Origin: Polytrichum commune
Taxonomy: Eukaryota; Streptophyta; Polytrichopsida; Polytrichales; Polytrichaceae
DNA length: 64,000 bases
Direction: 5' to 3'
Assembly: GCA_950295325.1 (NCBI GenBank)
Contig: OX485806.1
Span: 24,242,001-24,306,000, forward strand
The notes beneath the pieces are model-generated. The model had not been told where the DNA came from. It did no database searches and was given only the letters and a program-made list of their open reading frames with translations. The translations under genes were made by a program, and so were the position numbers. The first letter of the stretch is position 1. Each line of letters starts with the position of its first letter. Positions 36,965 through 48,900 of the stretch are shown here, piece after piece.

Positions 36965-37025
36965 GTGCTTGAAGTGTAGTGGTCGCGGGCTCTCAGTCTC
37001 GTGTGTGAAGTGGGCCCTAAGGCAC
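36965..37025 (-). repeat. Partial dispersed repeat family E, reverse orientation
   Basis: Reverse complement reads AGGGCCCACTTCACACACGA, then GAGAGCCCGCGACCA, resembling the start of the copy at 35570. The homology fades after about 55 bp. Confidence 0.4.
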
Positions 37026-40000
37026 AGGATTTCTCTTTGGAACTTCAGGAAATCCCTTAGAGGAGCAGCAGAGATGGTGTTGATGAGAATATTTTTATTC
37101 TTCATTGAAACCTTGGCTATCAAGTTCCCTGAGGAGATCATTGATGGCCGAGCATGGTTTGTTGCATTTGATGAAAACGGGGACCTCATTCAACCTGACA
37201 AGGGCGATGAGAGAAGGCTATCGAGCATGCAAATTGTCCCATAGCTTTTGGACAAGACGATTGAAGTTTTATGTCAAAAATGTCAAACAATGAGTGAGAG
37301 AGAGAGAGAGTTAGATACCCGGGAGGGTGGGTGGGGTTATCCTCTTTTGAGGCATCATCTTCTTGTTTATTAGTTTTTTCAAAGAAATTGTGTTCAAGGT
37401 CGTTCAATATTTACTTAATATATCAAACTTCTTTGTTCATCATAAAGAAAATAAAAATAGTGTTATGTTCAAACAACTGTTGTGTTCGATGGTGTTAACT
37501 GTTCTGCTAGACTATAGTATTGAGTCAGTTTGATCACCAAGCACATAGTGTTGGAGTCTGGAGAGCTAAGCAAAATCAACTTTCATAAACGCATACAACT
37601 AGCTTAGTCTTGTTCATGTAATAGATGCTACCCATAGTTTGCCAAATACAAATTGTATTGGCAACTATGTATCCTCTTACATCCATTTACCAATATCCTC
37701 TCTTCTTGATACATAGATTACTTCAAAACATAGCAACTTATTCCCCCCATCTACTTATCACAAAAACATCTACGACTACATGCTTGAAGGAATTGCCTCA
37801 CCTGTGCCCACATAACCAACGTCCAAAATATGAGGTTAGTCATGTATGCCATAAATTGTTGTGTTTTATATTCATGACCCCTAAGAGCCTAATATAGTAT
37901 ACCTTCTTGCTAGCCCACGTTTATAAGTATTCAAATATTTATAAACATATATGAAAATTCTAAACTGAATATATATATAGATAGATAGAGGGAGGGAGGG
38001 AGGGAGGAAGGGGATAACACCTTTAATTGCCACGATGGATTATAAAATCTCTTTGCCTACTTGATTGTCAAGTTTTGTGTAACAACTATGTTTAAACACA
38101 AGATCGGGTTTGTATCCTTGTAGAACCTTGACTTTCGATTTAGTTGTCATGAGTTGTGGACCTTGTTGACATGTGAGTGTGGTAGCATTTCTTTGCTTCA
38201 CTTTAGCCCAAGTTTGTGATGCAAGAATCTCACAACTGAGATGTCGTTTGTTGAGGTGCCTGCATGAGTGTGTTTATTTACTCACGAGAATCATGATAAT
38301 ATATTAACAAGAAAAAACATGTAATGTCATACATATTACAATGTGGTTCAATGTTGGGAGGCTTGAGCTTCCATTATTTCTACTTGTTTTAAAATCAAAT
38401 TTTAATAATTTATGGGCTACATTGAATGTATAGCACTAGTTTGGACCCGTGTCGTCCTGATCCATTGCACTTGTGCATATGGATTAATAACCCGGGCCAC
38501 CCCAACCCTCTAAGGCCATGCAACTATATGTTTGTCTTAGTCTGTTTGTACTCATATATATATATTTCAATCTTTTTGTCCACCCACCCCCCCTTAGGCC
38601 CATGCTCATAAGCCTCACATGACTTGCCACCATGTTCCCCCTCCCATGCCATGCTTGTCACCTCTTCCAGGTTCCCACCACCAAACCCACCTTTTGCACT
38701 TTCAATCCCCCAACCTTTCCACATTCGTTTTCTCTTTCTTTTGTCACATGTTTGCATTGGGGAGGAGACTTTGACAAGTGGCGCTTTTCCTTTTTGAAAT
38801 TGTTTTTCTTTTTTTGGCAAGAATAATGGGGAACGATGGGGTGACGGCCTCACTATCACCACGTCTTCCACCATTGTATATAGATTATATGAGGACCATG
38901 AATATCTTGATGGTCATTTATATGTTAAATTGATGGCTATTTGCATTTTTCAACATCAAGCTTTTCAAAAATTAAGTAATAGTTGTATTACTCACTTGTT
39001 TATCCTACACGTAACATAATTTTCTACTTGAGGATAAGCTTGTGGAAGATTTGTTCCTTACATGGGTGTGGGATAGCTTATCGCAATCTCTCTCAATTTG
39101 GGCTTCTACCATGCATGAAGGGACATGGATGTTAGGTTTTTTTTTTAAATTATTATTATTATTTTAAATGCCAAAATTGGTTGAAGAGGTGCCATGTAGC
39201 CACCTATGTGTGCCACTTGCTATTGGGAAAGTAGACACCAAGTCCACAGTTAAAGATTGCTATAGGTGGACTTTATGTGCGACGAAGGGGCATGATCTAC
39301 GACAATCTAAGCATTCTCCATGATAACGTGAATGATCATCTCGGAAGCATGTGGGAAAGAGGTACGAAATGTACATTTGAAAGGATTGATGGTTTTCGTG
39401 CAAGCAATCTTCAAGCAACACAAGGGAGTTCCTTGCACTTTCAATCAAAACATTCATATTTCTTTGGACATTGCTTTAATTAGTAGAACCGTTGAAATGA
39501 AAAGCTAAGAAGAAGACTCAAAAGTTGCAGTTTTGAATTCCAAGTGCTTGAAAGATGTGTGAACCTAGATGACAAAAAGTTCACATAAATGTCTCTTGAG
39601 CTCGTTACTTTGAGAATTTTATGTCGTCAACGATGTATTCAAGTTTTAAAATGGTAGTGCCATTCACAATGAAGCGATTGGGTAGCAAATTTTGTTTGGA
39701 GGGACAATTGAAAGGGCATTCAATGGGTGTGGGCAACCACGCGACTTACGCAAAAGAAAAAAACAAACCTACAATATGGGAAAAATCTTTGTAAGGGTAC
39801 ATGATGCTCTACATGCTTCAAGTTATGTGTGCAAGAAGGCTAACAATATGTAGTTTTTGAAGTAACTCTTCAAATATATGTACACATGTGTAATTATCTA
39901 GCGTACATGTGATTGGCAAAAGAGGTGCAAAGGCTTGTTGACCCTATATTTCAATTTGAGTTGTTCAAGTTAAAATTCAATTTTTGCAATTGACTTTGGT

Positions 40001-42651
40001 GGCAATGGAAGGGAGTTGGTAGAAGACATGTGGCATAAGGAAAAAGAAGAAGAAGTGATAGCGCATGCGTATCATGAGTTCGACCTCCTCAAAAAAATGC
40101 AGTTATGGTAATCCAACAATTGTGGCCCGTGAATCAAAAGACTGTGGAATGAAGGCGGAGAAGTGGTTGAATAGGCTTGAAGCTTGTCTAGATGAGCAAC
40201 ATCCCAGGAGGATTTGTTCCTTCAAATCTTTTAAGGATGGCAACTGTATGGCAACTCCTCCATGTATGTAATTTTGTCATGTAGAGAATTTCCATCATAC
40301 TCCATTTGAGAAATGATTGGAATGTGTGATAAAAATGATAAAGGTAGATTGGAATCACCCCATGTGATGTCTTTTGTCAAATTGAAAATGGAATTGGTGT
40401 TCCCAAGATTTCTAAATGTTTGTCAACCAAGCATTGGCCATTGATTTATCTATTCAAATTGAACCTACATATGCTCTAAGATTGATTCTTCACTCAAGTT
40501 ACAAACAACTTTGCATTGAAATAGAAATAAATGAAATCATTGAACTTAGTGCACGTATTGAGTTTACGTGTTTAGGGTTTGCACAAGTTGGATATCATGA
40601 AATGAAGTGTTCCCCTTTTCATATTTTAAGTTTCATCATTGGGAAAATTATTTTATTGTTTAATTTAAGGTAAGTTATAGATTGTACAACCTGAGATGTT
40701 TAGTCTTGAACAAAATTATTTGTAAAAAAAAACACACATATAAGGGGGTTCGCAAGTTGTGTCAGAAAAAAATTAGAACCACGAATGCCATTGCTAGGTT
40801 TACGGACCAAGGCAACCAAGCACAAAAAATGTGCTTTGAATATGAACCTATCACACATACACAAGGAGAGATTATTAAGGAAAGCTTTGAGGAGTCTATT
40901 CCAATTTGACACGCAATTTGTTTTCCATATATCATAATGTGCCAACATTTTGTGCGAGTTTACGATCCACAGAATGTTGCAACAATCCAATCCAAGTAAT
41001 TTATTGCATATTGAGAACGCTAGAAAATTTGTCAATTGTAGATAGATGTTTTGGTTTGGTGTGAATGTTAGAATGAGTCACGATTTAAGCTGCATGTTGA
41101 ATTTGCAAACCACCTCATAAGATACTTGATCCTTTGAGGTTCTTTGTGTACATAATAAGTGGTTTTAACCCAATTCACTACATGTCATATGTATATATGT
41201 CTATGTATTTGTATTGTGGCAGTTGCAAATTACCATATACAACACTAAATGGTTCGATGAGCTAGTGGTGAGCTTATTGTTGATGAATGCCACAAAATTT
41301 GAAGAAGTACTATTGAAGAAACTTGACGATCGACAAGAAACCAATCACAAGAGATACGTACGTCACTGTGTTTCACAAACCTTTCGTAGCGTGCTCATAT
41401 TGAATGAGTTGGTTACATGCATATATAATATGCTCTTGATTGATTTTGTCAATATCAAGAGCAAATAATTGATTATGCGTTTGTGGTGCACATGTGTAAT
41501 TGACCCAATATCCTTGTCTTTAACCCATTAAATAATTGACATTTAAGTATATTTGGACTAACCGCTTGTCTAAAAATAATAAGGGATGTGCATTTGTGGG
41601 AACAAAAATATCAAACGACAACAACAAATACAATAACATGACAATCACAATGTTTGTATTCCAGGTTCGCCAACCACCGTAGTTGTATAGTTTTGCAATC
41701 TAACATACATCATATTGGTGATTGGAATTATCCGAATTCGTGCATAAATCCAAATATACTTACATCCTAATTAAATTCATGCAACAACTTCTTTTGAAAT
41801 TTGGATAGGTGTTTTGCAACCTCTAGCATGCCATCACTTTGTAAGTCACCACTTTTGAGCTTTTATTACACATACAAAAATTGATGTTTCTATGCTTGTA
41901 GTTAATGCTATTGGTCTCATATGACCAAAATGCATGTCTTGGGATTTGCATTTGTTTAATTTAAGCATGTGATTTTCATAACTACTTCATGCATTTCTAT
42001 ATTCTACATATGAGATCGAATCCATGTAGATGTCTATTGATTCACTTAGGAAAAAAAACCAAATATTAAATGTTAATTATTTTGGTATGCCAGAGTGAAG
42101 TTCATCCTCATACCAACAAATATGGAACGAAAGTCAATCCCAACACATGCTTTCTACCAATCTCACTTAAATAAAGGTAAAAAACAAGCAAAGGACCATA
42201 CAAATTAAAATCACAAGAGAAGAAACGAAGTACTTGGACAAACCATGCATCACCAAGTTCATACAAACAATCACTTGGTTCAAGGAAAACACCACATGAG
42301 CAACAAAATCAATAACTTGTAAGTGAAATCGCATAGAAAATCCAATGCCAAACTTTGATCAAAGAGATGAACAACTAGAACTAAATGAAAATGCAACCTC
42401 ATCACACTTAGATTCTCATGCATCTATTTCAGATCTTGATGAAACTTCCAAAAAACCTTATGTCCATTGGATCCCAAACGAAACAAATCCTTCACGTGAA
42501 TCATCTACGAGTGTTCAATAGTTGAATATGTTAGCATCAAGTAAACCCTCCTATGGAGGATCCTCATATGTTTTAGGTTTGAAGCATTTGCCTACATGAG
42601 ATTAACAGTTTCATAATTAAAATAAATTCATATCCTCCATCTCGACATATA
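37026..42651. other. Long AT-rich intergenic stretch without recognisable genes
   Basis: No gene family, RNA gene or clear element boundary identified. Short open frames (for example 40065-40271, 40416-40673, 41214-41468) have no motif that I recognise and lie among stops. Simple repeats occur near 37286-37307 (GA) and at 37969-38012. Confidence 0.45.
37969..38012. repeat. Compound microsatellite (TA, TAGA, GGGA)
   Basis: Alternating TA passes into TAGA and then GGGA tetranucleotides. Confidence 0.85.
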
Positions 42652-42858
42652 ATGTCTAAGGGAAAGATAATGATGGAGACTCCTGCAGAGGAAAATAACG
42701 AAATTGCTTGGTTGCAGTCATCATCTTACAAAACAAGTCAACAACCAAATTCAAGGCCCACATCTTATAGGCCAACTCAACAATATGTAACAAATAATTC
42801 ATACACGAAGAGTTATGGAGACCAATCACGATTGACGTCATTTAATTCAAATGAATGA
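42652..42858 (+). CDS. Upstream 68-codon piece of the giant repeat ORF
   Basis: Opens at ATG 42652 and ends at TGA 42856-42858. It lies in exactly the same frame as the giant ORF and already shows the motif (NSRPTSYRPTQQY, KSYGDQSRLTSFNSNE). After the TGA the same style continues without pause. It could be the true N-terminus cut off by a recent nonsense change, a start region joined by an unseen intron, or a decayed outer repeat. Confidence 0.4.
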   Translation: MSKGKIMMETPAEENNEIAWLQSSSYKTSQQPNSRPTSYRPTQQYVTNNSYTKSYGDQSRLTSFNSNE

Positions 42859-42999
42859 GACACCTCTGTAAGTAATGAATATCATCAAACTTATGTATCA
42901 TCTCAACGATCTTTGGCAAATAAAACATCATTTTTTGAGGATAATGGAGATCCTCAACTGGGACCAACATCATACAATGAAGCTCGACAATACACATCT

Positions 43000-45900
43000 A
43001 TGAGACTTCCAAGTGATGACAATCAAAGCCTATCAAAACCAACATCTCATATATCAACTCAACCATCCATGGCTAGCAACACAACGTCATATGCAGATGA
43101 TAGTGATGCTCGATCACGAGCAACGTCCTATAAAGCCACTCGACAATACACAATAATGACTCCCTTTCAAGATGAACCTCAAACTCAATCAAGGGCAATA
43201 TCTCAAATATCAACTCATCAATCTACAAGCAAGAATGAACCTGAATCAAAATTTACATCATACAAATCAAGTGAACAATCAATATTACAAGAAAATGCAA
43301 ACGATTCACTTGAAGCTCCATATCGATCAATGCAACAATCTACGACCAACTTATCTTTGGGGGAGAAACCATCATATAGATCAGAAATACAATCAATTGC
43401 TGGGGACGTTTCAGACACCATGTCTAGACCAATGTCCTACATATCACGTCATCAATCACAAACAAAGAAATCCTCTGAAGATGTGAATGATCCTCAATCA
43501 CGGACAACCTCGTACCACCCATCACATCAATCGATGGATTCAAACACAATAGAAGATGTTGCATCTCAATCGAGGCCAACATCTTATGTATCACAATCAT
43601 CACAATATCGTTCCAACCATCAATCAGGGATTGAATTTCCTCTTACAAATGAAAATGAATCAATATCTTATCAAGAATCCATGGCTGAGAACCCTTCAAA
43701 TTCCATGGATATACATGAACACCAATCAAGACCAACATCATATAAATCATCTCGACAATCAACTACAAACAATCATATATTTTCAAGACAACAGTCAACT
43801 ACAAATGACCTAGATACAGAAGAGGTTGAAACACAACCAAGATCTACCTCGTATGGATTGACTCGACAATCTCGGGTTGCGAGTCCTTCCATTCATGAGC
43901 AAGATAATTTGCAACAATCAACACATCAATCTATGGTAGAAAACCTTCAACCAATGGAAATTGACCCTCAAACTGGGGAACCATATTACGCACCGCCTCG
44001 TGAGTATACTATGGGGAGCTCCTCCATAGAGCAAAACCGAGCTCGTTCAAAGCCGGCATCTTATGCAAGATCGAATCAACAATCAATGGCAGATGATAAT
44101 GTAGGTAGAAATGAAGATGCATCAAGGTCCACATCATATAGATCAACTAGACAATCAACCAATGAAGGACCTAATTTTGTAGAAGAAACCAAACCTCAAT
44201 CGAAAGTGTCATCATACAAATCAACTCAACAATCTACTGCAAACCATGTTCTCAATGACATGTCAACACGACAATCACCGTATCGATCAACCCGTCATTC
44301 AACACCAAGTCATGTGGTTAGAAGGGGAGATCAAGACGCCCGGTCAAAGCCGACATCCTTTAAATCGGCCCGAAAATCTGCGCCTGCGAAGCGTTTTGTA
44401 GATGAAAATGAACTTCATTCTAGACCTGCATGGAACAAATGGATTGGAGAAGGCATACCTGACATTTTCTATGATAACACAAATGATGTCCTATCAACAC
44501 AAACACCCTATAGATCAACTCAACAATCCACAATTCATACATTAGGAAATGAATTTCAATCTAGACCAAACTCTTATGCAACAACTCCACAAAGATCGAC
44601 TCGGCCATCTAAAGGAGATTATGTTGGTTATGAGTCACAATCAAGACCTACATCTTATCGCTCAGCTCAACAATCAAGGTCACAAAGCCCTTTTGCACAA
44701 GATGACGTAGTGGAATCATGGAAATCACCATATGCATCAGTTCGACAATCTACTGCAGGAGGGTTTGATTCTCGATCACAACCAATATCTTATGCATCAC
44801 CTCAACAATCAACGACAAACCCTAGTTATAGTGACCAATTTGATAACCCGTCCTCATATCAATCAACTCACCAATCAATAGCCCAAAATACACAAGAAGA
44901 TGATGCTCAAACAAATAAAATACCATATCATTTTGCTCACCAGTCTACAATAGACAATCATAATACGGAGGCATTTGACTCTAGTTCTAGGCCAACCTCA
45001 TACCAATCAACATGGCAATCTACAAATGTGTCGCCATCGGGGTACATTGATGAATCTAACTCAAGGTCAACATCATATCATAATGAGGAGTTTCAATCCC
45101 AATCAAGGCCAATATCTTATCGATCCGCTCATCAATCCACAAGAGATTCTCCTATAGAGGCATTTGATTCTAGATCCAGGCCAATATCATATCGATCGGC
45201 TCATCAATCCACACAAGAGTCTGCCATTGATCCTAGGTCAAGGCTGGTATCTCATCAATCGGCTCATCAATCCATAACAAATTCCCTTGAAGAGGTCGTT
45301 GACTCTAGATCAAGGCCGATCTCTTATCGATCGGCTCATCAATCCACAACAGACTCCCCCGAAGGGGTGTTTGATTCAAGATCGAGGCCGATCTCTTACC
45401 GATCGGCTCATCAATCCATGACAGACTCCCCCGAGGGGATGGTTGATTCGAGATCAAGGCCGATCTCTTATCGATCGGCTCACCAATCCACAACAGACTC
45501 CCCCGAGGGGGTGGTTGATTCGAGATCGAGGCCGATCTCTTATCGATCGGCTCACCAATCCACAACAGACTCCCCCGAGGGGGTGTTTGATTCGAGATCG
45601 AGGTCGATGTCTTATCGATCGGCTCATCAATCCACAACGGACTCCCCCGAGGGGGTGTTTGATTCGAGATCGAGGCCGATCTCTTATCGATCGGCTCACC
45701 AATCCACAACAGACTCCCCCGAGGGGGTGTTTGATTCGAGATCGAGGCCGATGTCTTATCGATCGGCTCATCAATCCACAACGGACTCCCCCGAGGGGGT
45801 GTTTGATTCGAGATCAAGGCCGATCTCTTATCGATCGGCTCACCAATCCACAACAGACTCCCCCGAGGGGATGGCGGATTCAAGATCTAGGCCGATATCT

Positions 45901-48900
45901 TATCGATCGGCTCATCAATCCACAACGGACTCCCCCGAGGGGATGTTTGATTCAAGATCAAGGCCGATCTCTTATCGACCAGTTCACCAATCCACAACAG
46001 AATCCCCCGAGGAAATGGTCGATTCGAGATCAAGGCCGATTTCTTATCGATCGGCTCATCAATCCACAATTGACTCCCCTGAGGGGGTGTTTGATTCAAG
46101 ATCGAGGCCGATCTCTTATCCATCGGCTCATCAATCTACAACGGACTCCCCCGAGGGGATCTTTGATTCAAGATCAAGGCCGATCTCTTATCGATCGGCT
46201 CACCAATCCACAACAGACCCCCCCGAGGGGAAGGTTGATTTGAGATCAAGGCCGATCTCTTATCGATCAGCTCACCAATCCACAACAGACTCCCCCGAGG
46301 GGATGATTGATTCGAGATCAAGGCCGATCTCTTATCGATCGGCTCACCAATCCACAACAGACTCCCCCGAGAGGATGTTTGATTCAAGATCAAGGCCGAT
46401 CTCTTATCGATCGGCTCACCAATCCACAACAAACCCCCCCGAGGGGATGGTTGATTCGAGATCAAGGCCGATCTCTTATCGATCGGCTCACCAATCCACA
46501 ACGGACTCCCCCGATGGGATGGTTGATTCCAAATCAAGGCCGATGTCTTATCGATCAGCTCACCAATCCACAACGGACTCCCCCGAGGGGATGGTTGATT
46601 CGAGATCAAGGCTGATCTCTTATCGATCGGCTCACCAATCCACAACGGACTCCCCCGAAGGGATGGTTGATTCGAGATCAAGGCCGATCTCTTATCGATC
46701 AGCTCACCAATCCACAACAGACTCCCCCGAGGGGATGTTTGATTCGAGATCAAGGCCGATCTCTTATCGATCAGCTCACCAATCCACAACAGACTCCCCC
46801 GAGGGGATGTTTGATTCAAGATCAAGGCCGATCTCTTATCGATCAGCTCACCAATCCACAACGGACTCCCCCGAGGGGATGTTTGATTCGAGATCAAGGC
46901 CGATCTCTTATCGATCGGCTCACCAATCCACAACGGACTCCCCCGAGGGGATGGTTGATTCGAGATCAAGGCCGATCTCTTATCGATCGGCTCACCAATC
47001 CACAACGGACTCCCCCGAGGGGATGGTTGATTCGAGATCAAGGCCGATCTCTTATCGATCAGCTCACCAATCCACAACGGACTCCCCCGAGGGGATGTTT
47101 GATTCAAGATCAAGGCCGATTTCTTATCGATCGGCTCGCCAATCCACAACAGACTCCCCCGAGGGGATGGTTGATTCGAGGTCAAGGCCGATCTCTTATC
47201 GATCGGCTCACCAATCCACAACAGACTCCCCCGAGGGGATGGTTCATTCGAGATCAAGGCCAATCTCTTATCGATCGGCTCACCAATCCACAACGGACTC
47301 CCCCGAGGGGATGTTTGATTCAAGATCAAGGCCGATCTCTTATCGATCGGCTCACCAATCCACAAGGAATTATCCTGAAGGGGTTTTTGATTCAAGATCA
47401 AGGCCGATCTCTTATCGATCGGCTCATCAATCCACAAGAGAGTCCCCTGTTGATGTGAATGATCCGAGGTCAAGACCGGTGTCTTATAATCCTATTAGTC
47501 AATCCATAACAAATTCTCCTACGGAGGTGGATGACATTAGATCAAGACCAATGTCTTATAGTTCCGCTCATCAATCCATAACAAATTCTCCTGTAGAGGA
47601 GTTTGATTCAAGATCAAGGCCGGTGTCATACCGATCTGCCCATCAATCTTCAACCGAGTTGCCTACAATAGTGTTTGATTCAAGATCAAGGCCAGTGTCC
47701 TACAAATCAGCTCGTCAATCCACAAACGAGATTCCTATTGATGATATTGATTCTAGATCAAGGTCAGTGTCCTACAAATCAGCTCGTCAATCCACAAATG
47801 AGACTCCTATTGATGATATTGATTCTAGATCAAGGCCAATGTCCTACAAATCAGCTCGTCAATCCACAAACGAGACTCCTATTGATGACATTGATTCTAG
47901 ATCAAGGCCGGTGTCCTACATATCGGCTCGTCAATCCACAAACGAGACTCCTATTGATGATTTTGATACTAAATCTAGGCCGGTGTCTTATAGATCGGCT
48001 CATCAATCTACAAGAGACTCCCATGTCGATGTGTCAGATTCTAGATCAAGGCCAGTGTCTTATCGATCAACCCATTCATCTACAAGAGAGTCCCCTGTTG
48101 ATGTGGTGGACTCTAGACCAAGGCCAATATCTTATAGATCAGCTCATCAATCTACTGTTGATGTTGATTCTAGGTCGAGGCCGGTATCTTATCGTTCTGC
48201 TCATCAATCTACAAGAGAATCACCTACAGAGGTGTTTGGCTCTAGATCAAGGCCGGTGTCTTTTCGATCAACTCAAACATCTACAACAATTGTGCCAACA
48301 GAGGCGTTTGATTCAAGATCAAGATCTTATCGATCAGCTCAAACATCTACAACAATTGTACCAACAGAGGCGTTTGATTCAAGATCAAGATCTTATCGAT
48401 CAGCTCATCAATCTACAACCAATTCTCCCACTGAGATGTTTGATTCCAAATCAAGACCAATGTCTTATCGATCAGCTCATCAATCTACAAAAGGCTCTCC
48501 TGTAAATGACTCAAGATCAAGGCCCGGATCTTACCATTCCACGCATCAATCTATTAATGGGTCGCCCACAAGCATGTATGATTCCAAATCTAGGCCAGTG
48601 TCTTATCAATCGGGTCATCAATCTATGACTCTATCTTCGGAAGAGAATTATGGTAAATCAAGACCAACATCGTACCGATCTACACATGCCTCCATAGCAG
48701 ATCCCCCTCATATACAAGAATTTGATGCTCGATCACGACCAATATCATACCATCCAATGCAACACTCTATGACAAGTCCAACATCTTATCGTTCAGCACA
48801 CCAATCGACGGTATTCTCCAATGAACCTAGTTACGAGGTAATTGGACCTCGATCCGCCCACCAATCTGTAGCGTATTCTCCTTATGGAGAGGAGGTGGTA

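Noticed and set aside
37105-37293. Short ORFs near 36.97-37.29 kb
   Set aside because: Competing short frames with no motif, next to decayed repeats.
42913-42999. Start of the giant ORF at 42913
   Set aside because: The codon there is TTG; the first ATG in this frame after the upstream stop is at 43000.
45342-47429. CRISPR-like repeat array
   Set aside because: Head-to-tail repeats without unique spacers, coding throughout, in a plant nuclear context.
45305-47473. Long antisense open frames (up to 445 codons) across the 72-bp array
   Set aside because: The unit length is a multiple of three, so any frame without a stop in one unit stays open through all. They repeat the same 24-residue unit, start and end with the array, and lack the unique flanks seen on the plus strand.
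45443-48505. Other plus-frame ORFs of 263-276 codons in the same repeat region
   Set aside because: Frame-shifted shadows of the repeat protein, confined to repeated DNA.
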